64,000 nt of DNA from JAFAZJ01 sp964437145 (GCA_964437145.1 CAYTFW010000009.1:7823-71822); one strand, 5' to 3'. Shown: positions 54,085 through 62,490, counted from the stretch's first letter. The notes: generated by a model from the letters alone, not told the origin. Numbers and translations: made by a program.

Positions 54085-54825
54085 CTACAACACGCCCAAC
54101 ATCCTGCCGACCAGTGGATGGCGCACGACGTCGGCCTGGGTCAGGCGCACGACGGCGACGTCGTCGACCGCTTCGAGTCTGCGGGCGATGTCGTTGAGGC
54201 CGGAGAGCTCGGGCAAGAGGTCTGTCTGGTCGGGATCGCCGGTCAGCACCATGGTCGAGTGCCAGCCCAGTCGTGTGAGCAGCATCTTGAGCTGGCCATA
54301 GGTGCAGTTCTGCGCCTCGTCGATCAGCACGAAGGCGTTGTTGAGCGTCCTGCCGCGCATGAACGCCACCGGCGCGATCTCGATCGTGCCGTCGTCGAGC
54401 GCGGTGCGCAGGCGCTTGGCGCCCATGCGGTCGTTGAGCGCGTCATAGAGCGGACGCAGGTAGGGATCGAGCTTCTCGCGCATGTTGCCGGGCAGGTAGC
54501 CGAGGTTCTCGCCGGCCTCGACGGCGGGGCGCGACAGCACGATGCGCGCGATGCGGCCCGTCTCCAGCGCCTCGACCGCCGCGGTGATCGCCAGATAGGT
54601 CTTGCCGGTGCCGGCCGGCCCGAGCGCCAGGGTCAGCGCCTGCTTGCCGATCGCCTCCATCAGCAGGCGTTGGTTGTCGCTGCGTGGGCGGACTTTTCGC
54701 AGATAGCTTTGGTCGCGGCTGGAGTCGTTGGCCGCCCCCTGTCGGTCGGCGTCGAACACCAGCGTGTGGATGCGGGCGGTTTCGACGGTCTCGGTGCGGG
54801 CACGACGGGTGGCACGCTTGGCCAT
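54085..54825 (-). CDS. PhoH family ATPase
   Basis: 246 residues. Walker A GPAGTGKTY (69-77) and Walker B AFVLIDEAQN (about 169-178) lie in a PhoH domain spanning about 45-245, with the YLPGNMREKLDPYLRPLYD segment. It is shorter than the ybeZ-type PhoH (about 330), so it belongs to the compact alphaproteobacterial form. Role: NTPase implicated in RNA metabolism, not established. The normal partner ybeY is not adjacent. CCGGAG is before the start at 54825; the region upstream contains an intrinsic terminator and a possible RNA. Confidence 0.88.
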   Translation of the reverse strand: MAKRATRRARTETVETARIHTLVFDADRQGAANDSSRDQSYLRKVRPRSDNQRLLMEAIGKQALTLALGPAGTGKTYLAITAAVEALETGRIARIVLSRPAVEAGENLGYLPGNMREKLDPYLRPLYDALNDRMGAKRLRTALDDGTIEIAPVAFMRGRTLNNAFVLIDEAQNCTYGQLKMLLTRLGWHSTMVLTGDPDQTDLLPELSGLNDIARRLEAVDDVAVVRLTQADVVRHPLVGRMLGVL

Positions 54826-54870
54826 GGTCTACTCCGGGAGCGACAGGGAGACGAAAGCCCGCCCGAACGC

Positions 54871-54897
54871 AAAAACGCCCCCGCGAGCGGAGGCGTT
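54871..54897 (-). terminator. Intrinsic terminator upstream of phoH
   Basis: Minus strand AACGCC-T-CCGC-TC-GCGG-G-GGCGTT followed directly by TTT, that is a hairpin of about 10 bp with a T-run (plus-strand AAAAA at 54871-54875). It points toward phoH and ends 45 nt before its start. Confidence 0.65.
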
Positions 54898-55056
54898 GGC
54901 GATCGAACGGACGGGGAAGAACGAAGGCGGGTCTGAAACCGGGGTGAGGCCGATCTCCGATCCGGCCCGACTTGGCGGCCGCTCGTTGCTCGCTGCCTGT
55001 ACCCACGCAAGGACCCTGAGGGGAATCCGGGCCTCCTTCGTTACGAAGGAACCCTA
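54871..55056 (-). ncRNA. Candidate structured RNA or leader upstream of phoH
   Basis: On the minus strand this 186-nt stretch begins with the hairpin TCCTTCGT-A-ACGAAGGA (55050-55034). It continues with an enclosed domain closed by GGCCCG...CGGGCC (55033-55028 with 54969-54964) that contains GGA-CCC-CTCA-GGG-TCC, and it ends in a hairpin plus T-run at 54871-54897. It contains no ORF that looks real. It could be an independent small RNA or an attenuating phoH leader. I could not match it to a riboswitch or 6S RNA. Confidence 0.35.
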
Positions 55057-55144
55057 ACATCGCCCCTGCAATGAATCACTGATTTTGTGGACGGTTACAG
55101 AAAATTCACACAAGACCTTGAATTTAGGACCGAAACGGCCCTTA

Positions 55145-55750
55145 TCAGGCGCGCCCTGAAAGGTGCGACATCAGCCCGGGATCGGTGCCCAGGCGGTCAT
55201 CGACCTTGGCCAGCGCGCGGCCCCACTTGTTCTGGAGATCGCCGCCGAACACCAGGTCGAGATCGGTCGGCACGACCAGCCAGGCGTTGTCGACCAGCTC
55301 GCGGTCGAGCTGGCCCGGCCCCCAGCCGCTATGGCCCAGGGTCAGCAGCGCCTGCTTCGGGCCGGTGCCGGCCGACATGTCGCGCATGATGTCGAGCGAG
55401 CCGGTGATGCCCATCTGGCCGTCGGCCAGGCTCAAGGTCTCCTCGCGCTTGTAGTCGCCGGTATGCAGTACGAAGCCGCGCTGCATCTCGACCGGACCGC
55501 CCAGGATCACCGGACGGGCCTCGGCGCCGGGCGCCGGGGAGATGTCGAGCTGCTTGTAGAGGTCGGCCTCGGTCATGTCCTCGACCGTGCGGTTGACGAC
55601 GAGACCCAGCGCGCCGTCGGCGTCGTGCCGGCACATATAGATCACGGTGCGCCGGAAACGCTCGTCGGGCATGGCCGGCGTGGCCACCAGCAGGTAACCG
55701 GTGATGTAGCCGGAGCCGGAGGGGCCCGAGGGGGTCGTCTGGGTCGACAT
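55145..55750 (-). CDS. YqgE/AlgH family protein
   Basis: 201 residues from ATG 55750. DUF179 fold: YLLVATPAMPDERFRRTVIYMC at the beginning, then GALGLVVNRT, LGGPVEMQRGFVLHTGDY and LGHSGWGPGQLDREL. Function is unknown despite the AlgH name; often near ruvX or redox genes. It is divergent from the DsbD gene (177 nt between starts), and in alphaproteobacteria YqgE is commonly paired with a DsbD-like gene in this way. 319 nt separate its stop from the phoH start; this holds the candidate RNA. Confidence 0.9.
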   Translation of the reverse strand: MSTQTTPSGPSGSGYITGYLLVATPAMPDERFRRTVIYMCRHDADGALGLVVNRTVEDMTEADLYKQLDISPAPGAEARPVILGGPVEMQRGFVLHTGDYKREETLSLADGQMGITGSLDIMRDMSAGTGPKQALLTLGHSGWGPGQLDRELVDNAWLVVPTDLDLVFGGDLQNKWGRALAKVDDRLGTDPGLMSHLSGRA

Positions 55751-55927
55751 GGCGCTATGCTCCCGCCATCGCATCGCGGTCGCATGCGGAACCGTGCGAC
55801 CGGACGGCGCGACACGCGCTTGTGACTGCCCGCGAGCGCCTGAAACGCGTATCCGGACACTGGTCGGTTGGCCCCGACCGCTCGTGTATTATATCGGAAG
55901 ACAATGCGCCTTCGCCAAGACATAGCC

Positions 55928-58090
55928 ATGGCTATCGCCGTGAAATCCACCTTGTCCCCACCCGCCTGGGGAGAAGCGAAGATCGCGATCCTCGCCCTCA
56001 TCCTGCTGCTTTCGGCCTTGGGCCTCCCCGTCCCCGCCCAGGCCGCCGGCTCGGACTGGGCGAAGACCGAGCAGACCGAATTGCGGCTGGTCTCGGCGGT
56101 CGACGCGGTGGGCGATTCGCGCACCATCACGCTGGGCCTGCATTTCCGCATGAAGCCGGGCTGGAAGATCTACTGGCGCTCGCCCGGCGACGCCGGCTTC
56201 CCGCCCACCATCGACTGGAAGGGCTCGACCAACCTCGCCGGCGCCACAATGCTGTGGCCCGCGCCGTACCGCTTCGACGTCTCCGGGCTCACCACCATGG
56301 GCTACAAGGGCGAGGTCGTGCTGCCGCTCAGCGCCACGCTCTTGAAGGCCGGCGACGCGGTGTCGCTGCGCGCCTCGGTCGACTACCTGACCTGCGATGA
56401 CGTCTGCATTCCCTACACCGCCAACCTGAAGCTGGATCTGCCAGCGGGCGCCGGCGCGCCGTCGCCGGAGGCGGCGATGATCGGCGTCTTCCTCGCGCGC
56501 CAGCCCGCGACGACAGGCGTGACCATCGAACGCGCCAGCCTGCGCGACGTGCCCAAGAAGGACGGCAAGCCGGGCGAGACGGTGATCGAGATCAGCGTCG
56601 GCGCGCGCGGCGACAGCGCCTTCCGCAAGCCCGACATCGTCGCCGAGCACGCCGCCATCGCCGTCTCCGAGCCGCCGCGAGTCACGCTCGAGGATGGCGG
56701 CAAGCGCGCGCTCTTCACCTTCACGCTGGCTGGCGACAAGCTCACGGCGGCGAAGCTCGCGGGCCAGAAGGTCACGTTCACCGTGCTCGACGAGCCGCTC
56801 GCGGTCGAGATCGAGGCGACGCCTGTCGTGGGCGCGCCGCCGACTCAGGCATCCGGATTCGGCGAACTCGTGGCGATGCTGCTGGTGGCGCTGCTCGGCG
56901 GCCTGATCCTCAACGTCATGCCCTGCGTGCTGCCGGTGCTGTCGCTGAAGGTGATCGGCGCGGTGGGCTATGGCGGTCAGGCCTCCTCGCGCGTGCGCGC
57001 CGGCTTCCTTGCCTCGTCGGCCGGCATCGTCGCCTCGTTCCTGGTGCTGGCTGGCGGCGCCATCGCGCTCAAGAGCGCCGGCGCCACGGTGGGCTGGGGC
57101 ATCCAGTTTCAGCAGCCGGTGTTCCTCGCCTTCATCATCGCCGTGGTGCTGCTTTTCGCGCTCAACCTCGCTGGCTTGTTCGAGATCGCGTTGCCGTCAT
57201 GGCTCGCCGGCGCGGCGGTGGCGGGCGAGCAACGCGCGGCGCGCTCCGAGCTCGCCGGCCATTTCGCCTCGGGCGCCTTCGCCGCCCTGCTGGCGACGCC
57301 GTGCTCCGCGCCCTTCGTCGGCACGGCGCTGACTTTCGCCCTGTCGCGCGGCGCGAGCGAGACCCTGGCGATTTTCACCGCCCTGGGCCTTGGGCTGGCC
57401 GCGCCATTCCTGCTGGTGGCCGCGTTCCCCAAGTTGGCGAGCCGCCTGCCCCGGCCGGGCGCGTGGATGTTGTGGGTCAAGCGCGTGATGGCGCTGGCGC
57501 TGTTCGCGACGGCGGCCTGGCTGTTCACCGTGCTGGCCGGCGCGGCGGGCTGGCAGGCCGTCCTGGCGGTGGGCGCGATCCTGGGCGTGATGGCGCTTGC
57601 GATCGGCCTGCGCGCGAAGATCGGCGGCATCGCCGTGCCGGTGGCCGTGATGGCCGCGGCCCTGGCGATCGCGGCGCCGCTGGTCGTGCAGGGACCCGCG
57701 CCCGCTGTGGCGGCGGTAGCCTCGGGCCGCTGGCAGCCGCTCGATCCGTCGCGCGATATCCAGGCGCAGATCAAGGAGCGGTTGGCCGCCGGCAAGGTGG
57801 TGATCGTCGACGTCACCGCCGATTGGTGCGTCACCTGCCAGGTCAACAAGAAGCTGGTACTCGACACCGCCAATGTCTCGGCGCGGCTGGATCGGGATGG
57901 CGTGCTGGCGCTGCGCGCCGACTGGACGCGGCCGTCGCCTTCGATCGCGGCCTACCTGAAGGCCAACGAGCGTTTCGGCATCCCGTTCAACATCGTCTAC
58001 GGCCCCGGCGCGCCCGACGGCGTTCCGCTGCCCGAATTGTTGACCATCGACCTGGTGATGGGCGCCCTCGACAAGGCCGGCCGCAAGTAG
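55928..58090 (+). CDS. dsbD: Thiol:disulfide interchange protein, DsbD/ScsB type
   Basis: About 720 residues from ATG 55928; 55904 is an alternative start (GGAAG 3 nt upstream). A signal peptide (IAILALILLLSALGLPVPAQA) is followed by a periplasmic domain with Cys156/Cys160 (LTCDDVCIP). The membrane part begins near residue 310 with helix 1 ending NVMPCVLPVLS and a later helix with LATPCSAPFVG; these cysteines form the transmembrane disulfide. The C-terminal thioredoxin domain has ADWCVTCQVNKK. It passes cytoplasmic thioredoxin electrons to periplasmic thiols. The N-terminal domain is paralogous to the protein at 46402. Confidence 0.9.
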   Translation: MAIAVKSTLSPPAWGEAKIAILALILLLSALGLPVPAQAAGSDWAKTEQTELRLVSAVDAVGDSRTITLGLHFRMKPGWKIYWRSPGDAGFPPTIDWKGSTNLAGATMLWPAPYRFDVSGLTTMGYKGEVVLPLSATLLKAGDAVSLRASVDYLTCDDVCIPYTANLKLDLPAGAGAPSPEAAMIGVFLARQPATTGVTIERASLRDVPKKDGKPGETVIEISVGARGDSAFRKPDIVAEHAAIAVSEPPRVTLEDGGKRALFTFTLAGDKLTAAKLAGQKVTFTVLDEPLAVEIEATPVVGAPPTQASGFGELVAMLLVALLGGLILNVMPCVLPVLSLKVIGAVGYGGQASSRVRAGFLASSAGIVASFLVLAGGAIALKSAGATVGWGIQFQQPVFLAFIIAVVLLFALNLAGLFEIALPSWLAGAAVAGEQRAARSELAGHFASGAFAALLATPCSAPFVGTALTFALSRGASETLAIFTALGLGLAAPFLLVAAFPKLASRLPRPGAWMLWVKRVMALALFATAAWLFTVLAGAAGWQAVLAVGAILGVMALAIGLRAKIGGIAVPVAVMAAALAIAAPLVVQGPAPAVAAVASGRWQPLDPSRDIQAQIKERLAAGKVVIVDVTADWCVTCQVNKKLVLDTANVSARLDRDGVLALRADWTRPSPSIAAYLKANERFGIPFNIVYGPGAPDGVPLPELLTIDLVMGALDKAGRK

Positions 58091-58123
58091 ACAAGATCGC
58101 CTCCGATCAGGGAGGCGATGGCC

Positions 58124-59461
58124 ATGCTCAGTCGCGAGGACAACGACATCCTGACGCTCACCGGGCCGGGCACGGCGATGGGCGACTATTTCAGGCGTTA
58201 CTGGATTCCCTTCGCCCTGGCGCGCGAGCTGCCGGAGCGTGATGGCCCGCCGGTGCGCGTCGAGATCCTGGGCGAGAAGCTGCTGGCCTTTCGCGACAGC
58301 GAGGGCCGCGTCGGGCTGATCGAGGGCAAGTGCTCGCATCGCGGCGCCGATCTCTACTGGGGCCGCAACGAGGAATGCGGCATCCGCTGCGTCTTCCACG
58401 GCTTCAAGTTCGACGTCGAGGGCAACTGCGTCGACATGCCGATCATGGTCGAGACCGAGGCGCTGCGCGCGCGGGCCAAGATCCTCGCCTATCCGACGCT
58501 CGAGCGCGGCGGATTGCTATGGGCGTATATGGGGCCGGCCGAGCGCAAGCCGGCGCCGCCCGATCTCGAGTTCACGGCCGTGCCCGATAGCCACGCCTAC
58601 GTCTCGAAGAAGCTGCAGGAATGCAACTGGGCGCAGGCGGTCGAAGGCGCGCTCGACACCGCGCATTTCTCCTTCCTGCACAACGTCATCACCACCGACG
58701 AAGCGGAAGCCAAGACGCTGATGCGCGGCGCGGCGATCGCCACGCAGTCGGTGGCCAACGACCGCATCCGCTGGGTGCGCGCCGATCGCATGCCCCGATT
58801 CACCATCCTGCCGCACGACGTCGGCATGACCATCGGCGCCTCGCGCAAGACAGATGACAGCGACCTTTACTGGCGCATCGCGCAGTTCCTGCTGCCCAAC
58901 CACGCCATGGTGCCGAGCTCGTTCCCGGGCGAGGTCTATCACGGGCAATGCTGGGTGCCGATCAGCGACACGCATTGCTGGATCTACACCTACACCTGGC
59001 ATCCCGACCGGCCGCTTACCGACGCGGAGATCGAGGGTTACAAGACCGGCCACTCGATCCATGCCGAGGTCGATGAGAAGTTCGTGCCGCTGCGCCATCG
59101 CGCCAACGAGTATCTGATCGACCGGCAGGAGCAGAAGACCAAGACCTATACCGGCATCAAGGGCGTGTCCGAGCAGGACGCCTGCATCCAGGACAGCCAG
59201 GGCTTCATCGCCGACCGCCAGCGCGAATTGCTCGGGCCGACCGATATCGGCGTCGTGCGATTCCGCCAGGTCATGCTGCAGGGCGCCAAGGCGCTGCGCG
59301 AGGGCCGCGAGCCGGAGGCCACGGGCAAGCCCGCCGCCTATCGCGTGCGCGGCGGCGGCTGGGTGGCGTCGGGCGGCAAGGGGCTCGAGGAGGTGATGGT
59401 CGAGCGCTTCGGCCATCCGCGGGGGTTGATCGAATCGCCCGGTCGGCAGGCGGCGGAGTAG
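58124..59461 (+). CDS. Rieske non-haem iron oxygenase, alpha subunit type
   Basis: 445 residues from ATG 58124 (GGAGG 8 nt upstream; the ATG at 58118 is too close). Rieske [2Fe-2S] ligands Cys70/His72 (KCSHRGA) and Cys89/His92 (CVFHGFKF). The catalytic iron site is in LDTAHFSFLH with Asp178, His181 and His186. Architecture is that of phthalate 4,5-dioxygenase or ring-hydroxylating oxygenases that use a separate reductase, none of which is nearby. A Bug-type binding protein follows by 4 nt. The pair suggests uptake and oxygenation of an aromatic or other organic acid; the substrate is unknown. Confidence 0.88.
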   Translation: MLSREDNDILTLTGPGTAMGDYFRRYWIPFALARELPERDGPPVRVEILGEKLLAFRDSEGRVGLIEGKCSHRGADLYWGRNEECGIRCVFHGFKFDVEGNCVDMPIMVETEALRARAKILAYPTLERGGLLWAYMGPAERKPAPPDLEFTAVPDSHAYVSKKLQECNWAQAVEGALDTAHFSFLHNVITTDEAEAKTLMRGAAIATQSVANDRIRWVRADRMPRFTILPHDVGMTIGASRKTDDSDLYWRIAQFLLPNHAMVPSSFPGEVYHGQCWVPISDTHCWIYTYTWHPDRPLTDAEIEGYKTGHSIHAEVDEKFVPLRHRANEYLIDRQEQKTKTYTGIKGVSEQDACIQDSQGFIADRQRELLGPTDIGVVRFRQVMLQGAKALREGREPEATGKPAAYRVRGGGWVASGGKGLEEVMVERFGHPRGLIESPGRQAAE

Positions 59462-59465
59462 GGCG

Positions 59466-60437
59466 ATGCTGAGCCGCCGCTTCGCGCTGACGAGCGCGCT
59501 CGCCGCCAGTGTCGCGACCTCGGCGCGCGCGCAGGATTTCCCCAGCAAGCCGCTGCGGCTGGTCGTGCCCTATCCGCCGGGCGGCGTCGGCGACACCTTC
59601 GCGCGCGTGCTGGGCGAGCGGCTCACCGCGCGTCTCGGCCAGCAGGTCCTGATCGACAACAAGCCAGGCGCCAGCCAGATCCTCGGCGCCCAGGCCGCGC
59701 TCGCCGCGCCGGCCGACGGCCATACGCTGTATCTCGGCAGCGTCAGCAGCCTGGCGATCAATCCCTCGACGCAGAAGACGCTGCCCTACGATCCGCTGAA
59801 GAGCTTTGCGCCGGTGTCGCTGGGCTTCACCGGGCCGCTGTTCCTGATCGTCAACAACGACGTTCCGGCGAAGAACGCCGGCGAGCTGATCGCCTACGGC
59901 AAGGCCAATCCCGGCAAGCTCGGCTTCGCCTCGATCGGGCCAGGCAGCTCGCTGCATCTCGCGGGCGAGCTGTTCAAGGCGATGGCCGGCATCGACATGC
60001 TGCACGTGCCGTACAAGGGCAGCGCGCCGGCGCTCACCGACCTGTTGGCCGGCCGCGTGCAGATCATCTTCGACGCCGGCACGACGTCGATCGGCCACGC
60101 CCGAGCCGGCCGCGTCAAGGCGCTGGGCTCCTCGGGCCTGAAGCGCTTCGCCGGCACATCAGACATTCCGACCATCGCCGAATCCGGACTGCCGGGCTAT
60201 GAGATGGAAATCTGGTTCGGACTGGTGACCCATGCCGACGCGCCTCGAGCGGCCGTCACGCGCCTGTCACAGGAGATCAACACGATCCTCAGCGAACCGG
60301 CGCTGGTGGCGCGCTTCCTTGAGCTCGGTGTGCAATTGCAACCATCGACACCCCAGGACTTCGACGCGCTGATCCGGCGCGAAATCCCCAAATGGCGTAA
60401 GGTCGCCCTGGACGACGCCAAGCTGGTGCCCGAATAG
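59466..60437 (+). CDS. Bug family tripartite tricarboxylate transporter substrate-binding protein
   Basis: 323 residues. Leader LSRRFALTSALAASVATSARAQ (Tat- or Sec-type) and a TctC/Bug domain: PLRLVVPYPPGGVGDTFAR, VLIDNKPGASQILGA, ADGHTLYLG, HVPYKGSAPALTDLLAGRVQ. Bug proteins bind carboxylates in the periplasm and many are orphans without TctAB, as here. It begins 4 nt after the oxygenase gene, so it likely binds the same substrate class. Confidence 0.9.
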   Translation: MLSRRFALTSALAASVATSARAQDFPSKPLRLVVPYPPGGVGDTFARVLGERLTARLGQQVLIDNKPGASQILGAQAALAAPADGHTLYLGSVSSLAINPSTQKTLPYDPLKSFAPVSLGFTGPLFLIVNNDVPAKNAGELIAYGKANPGKLGFASIGPGSSLHLAGELFKAMAGIDMLHVPYKGSAPALTDLLAGRVQIIFDAGTTSIGHARAGRVKALGSSGLKRFAGTSDIPTIAESGLPGYEMEIWFGLVTHADAPRAAVTRLSQEINTILSEPALVARFLELGVQLQPSTPQDFDALIRREIPKWRKVALDDAKLVPE

Positions 60438-60523
60438 CCCGGATGGACAAATCCCGCGCGCGACCCTAGGTAGGGGGTGGTCGCCCGTCATGGCGGCCGT
60501 CGTTCCGTGAGGAGACAACATCA

Positions 60524-61006
60524 ATGGTCAAGGTCGGCGACAAGGTGCCGAGCGCGACGTTGAGGTACCTGAGCCCGGAAGGGCCCAAGGCGATCTCGAC
60601 CGACGAGCTCTTCGCACCCGGCAAGAAAGTGGTGGCCTTCGCGCTTCCCGGCGCGTTCACCCCCACTTGAAGCGCCAAGCATGTGCCAGGTTTTCTGGCC
60701 AACCACGACGCGCTGAAGAGTAAGGGTATCGACACGATCGCCTGCATTTCCGTCAACGACGCCTTCGTCATGGGCGCCTGGGGCAAGGCCTCCGGCACCG
60801 GCGACAAGGTGATGATGCTGGGCGACGGCAATGGCGAGTTCACCGAGCTGATGGGGCTGACGCTCGACGCCTCCCGCAACGGCATGGGCAAGCGCTCGCA
60901 GCGCTACGCCATGGTGGTCGAGGGCGGCGTGATCAAGCAGCTCAACGTCGAGGCGCCGGGCGCCTTCGAGGTGTCCAGCGCCGAGGCCGTTCTCAAGGGT
61001 CTCTGA
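60524..61006 (+). CDS. Peroxiredoxin with in-frame TGA at the peroxidatic position (predicted selenoprotein)
   Basis: 160 residues if the TGA at 60668-60670 (codon 49) is read as selenocysteine. Before it, MVKVGDKVPSATL to LPGAFTPT, and after it SAKHVPGFLANHDAL to EAVLKGL, the frame matches the neighbouring Prx5/type II peroxiredoxin throughout. That paralogue has FTPTCSAKHVP, so the TGA replaces exactly the peroxidatic cysteine. A second cysteine in TIACISVNDAFVM matches the possible resolving cysteine of plant type II enzymes. GAGGAG stands before ATG 60524. No frameshift, other stop or decay is seen. The product would reduce hydroperoxides with glutaredoxin or thioredoxin. The alternative is a nonsense allele. 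Confidence 0.8.
60668..60699 (+). promoter_or_regulatory. UGA codon and bacterial SECIS-like hairpin
   Basis: After TGA (60668-60670), 14 nt lead to GCCAG (60685-60689), loop GTTTT (60690-60694) and CTGGC (60695-60699). It has a perfect 5-bp stem, G as first loop base and 19 nt from UGA to the loop. This fits the described bacterial SECIS form (small loop, G in the first two loop positions, 16-37 nt spacing). The cysteine paralogue has CCGAGCTTCGTCAAC here, which does not fold. Confidence 0.7.
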
Positions 61007-61080
61007 TCGGGGTGGCATCGGCCTTCGCCGCCCCGATAGAATGGGTGACGAGGGCCGATGTTCCCTAGGGAGAGACCACG

Positions 61081-61560
61081 ATGATCAAGGTAGGCGACCG
61101 CATTCCCAGCGCCACGCTGCGCGAGAAGACCGCCGAGGGCATCAAGCCCGTCACCACCGATGAATTGTTCAAGGGCAAGAAGGTGGCGCTGTTCGCGCTG
61201 CCCGGCGCTTTCACGCCGACCTGCTCGGCCAAGCACGTGCCGAGCTTCGTCAACAACGCCGAGGCGCTGAAGGCCAAGGGCGTCAGCGACATCGTCTGCG
61301 TCTCGGTCAACGACGCCTTCGTTATGGAGGCCTGGGGCAAGGACCAGAAGGCCGAGGGCAAGGTGCGCATGCTGGCCGACGGCAACGCCGAGTTCTCCGA
61401 GGCGCTCGGGCTGACCTTCGACGCCTCCGGCTTCGGCATGGGCAAGCGCTCGCAGCGCTACGCCATGGTGGTCGACGACGGCGTCGTGAAGACGCTGAAC
61501 GTCGAGAAGCCCGGCGCCTTCGATGTGTCGAGCGGCGACGCCGTGCTGAAGGCGCTCTAG
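61081..61560 (+). CDS. Peroxiredoxin, Prx5/type II family (cysteine form)
   Basis: 159 residues. Peroxidatic Cys48 in GAFTPTCSAKHVP, second cysteine in DIVCVSVNDAFVMEAWGK, and the catalytic arginine in GKRSQRYAMVV, all typical of glutaredoxin-/glutathione-dependent type II peroxiredoxins. Close paralogue of the upstream TGA-containing gene, differing mainly at the Cys/Sec position and at the hairpin codons. GGGAGAG precedes the start. 74 nt separate the two; the gap holds TCGGGGTGGC...GCCGCCCCGA (61007-61036), a stem without T-run, and TCCCTAGGGA. Confidence 0.92.
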   Translation: MIKVGDRIPSATLREKTAEGIKPVTTDELFKGKKVALFALPGAFTPTCSAKHVPSFVNNAEALKAKGVSDIVCVSVNDAFVMEAWGKDQKAEGKVRMLADGNAEFSEALGLTFDASGFGMGKRSQRYAMVVDDGVVKTLNVEKPGAFDVSSGDAVLKAL

Positions 61561-61572
61561 AGCGTTGCGACC

Positions 61573-62487
61573 ATGACCGACGAGCAGGGGCGGCCCGGCG
61601 ACGAGCCGCCCCTGTTGCGTGAGGCGGACCGCATCGCCGCCTTGCCGTGCTGGCGCGGGCGCGTCGACATCGCGCCGCTCGCCGGCGGCATGACCAACAG
61701 CAATTTCCTCGTCTCGGATTCGGGCCGCCGCTTCGTCGTCCGCCTGGGCGAGGACATCCCGGTGCACGGCGTGCTGCGCTTCAACGAGCTCGCCGCCTCG
61801 CGCGCGGCGCACGCGGCAGGCCTGTCTCCGGCGGTGGTCCATGCCCAGCCCGGCGTCACCGTGCTCGACCATATCGAGGCGCGCACACTGGCGCCCGAGG
61901 ACATCCACGATCCGGCGCGTCTGGTGCCGATCGTCGATCTGATCCGTCGCTGTCATCGCGACATCCCGCGCTTCCTGCGCGGGCCGGTGCTGTCGTTCAA
62001 CGTCTTCCACGTCGTGCGCGACTACCTGGCGACCCTGCGCGACGGTGGCTCACGCTATGTCGGGGAGATCGCGCCCTGGGCGGATCGCGCCGCGCTGCTG
62101 GAATCGGTTGTCGGCCCGATCGACCTGGTCTTCGGCCACAACGATCTGCTGGCTTCGAACCTGCTCGACGACGGCAAGCGCCTCTGGCTGATCGATTGGG
62201 ACTACGCCGGCTTCAACACGCCGCTATTCGATCTCGGCGGCCTCGCGTCGAACAACGGCTTCGACGCCACGCAAGAGCGCGCGTTGCTCACCGCTTACTT
62301 CAGTGGTGCGCCCGACGGTTTGCTGATCAGCCGTTACGAGGCGATGAAATGCGCCTCGCTGATGCGCGAGACCCTATGGAGCATGGTCTCGGAGCTGACG
62401 TCGAGGGTCAGCGGCGTCGATTTCGCCGCCTACACGCGCGAGAACCGCGCGCGTTTCGAGGCGGCCTGGGCTACTTTCGGCAAGTAG
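61573..62487 (+). CDS. Phosphotransferase, choline/aminoglycoside kinase-like
   Basis: 304 residues of the APH/choline kinase fold. PLAGGMTNSNFLV (about 36-48) forms the nucleotide loop, RFVVRLGEDIP has the phosphate-binding Arg/Lys region, and the Brenner motif is GHNDLLASNLL with catalytic Asp, followed by LIDWDYAGFN with metal-binding Asp. This pattern is nearest to LicA/choline or thiamine kinase groups. It starts 12 nt after the peroxiredoxin stop, so it may be cotranscribed. Substrate not certain. Convergent with rnhA, 3 nt between stops. Confidence 0.82.
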   Translation: MTDEQGRPGDEPPLLREADRIAALPCWRGRVDIAPLAGGMTNSNFLVSDSGRRFVVRLGEDIPVHGVLRFNELAASRAAHAAGLSPAVVHAQPGVTVLDHIEARTLAPEDIHDPARLVPIVDLIRRCHRDIPRFLRGPVLSFNVFHVVRDYLATLRDGGSRYVGEIAPWADRAALLESVVGPIDLVFGHNDLLASNLLDDGKRLWLIDWDYAGFNTPLFDLGGLASNNGFDATQERALLTAYFSGAPDGLLISRYEAMKCASLMRETLWSMVSELTSRVSGVDFAAYTRENRARFEAAWATFGK

Positions 62488-62490
62488 CGC

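Noticed and set aside
54870..55080. Fluoride (crcB-type) riboswitch before phoH, suggested by GGGGCGATG on the minus strand
   Set aside because: The conserved 3' part of that riboswitch (CTGATG-CTCCTA type) is missing and phoH is not a known target.
60683..61006. A separate 107-codon ORF starting after the TGA
   Set aside because: It begins in the middle of the conserved peroxiredoxin fold, has no ribosome-binding site, and is in the same frame as the upstream 48 codons. It is the 3' part of one gene.
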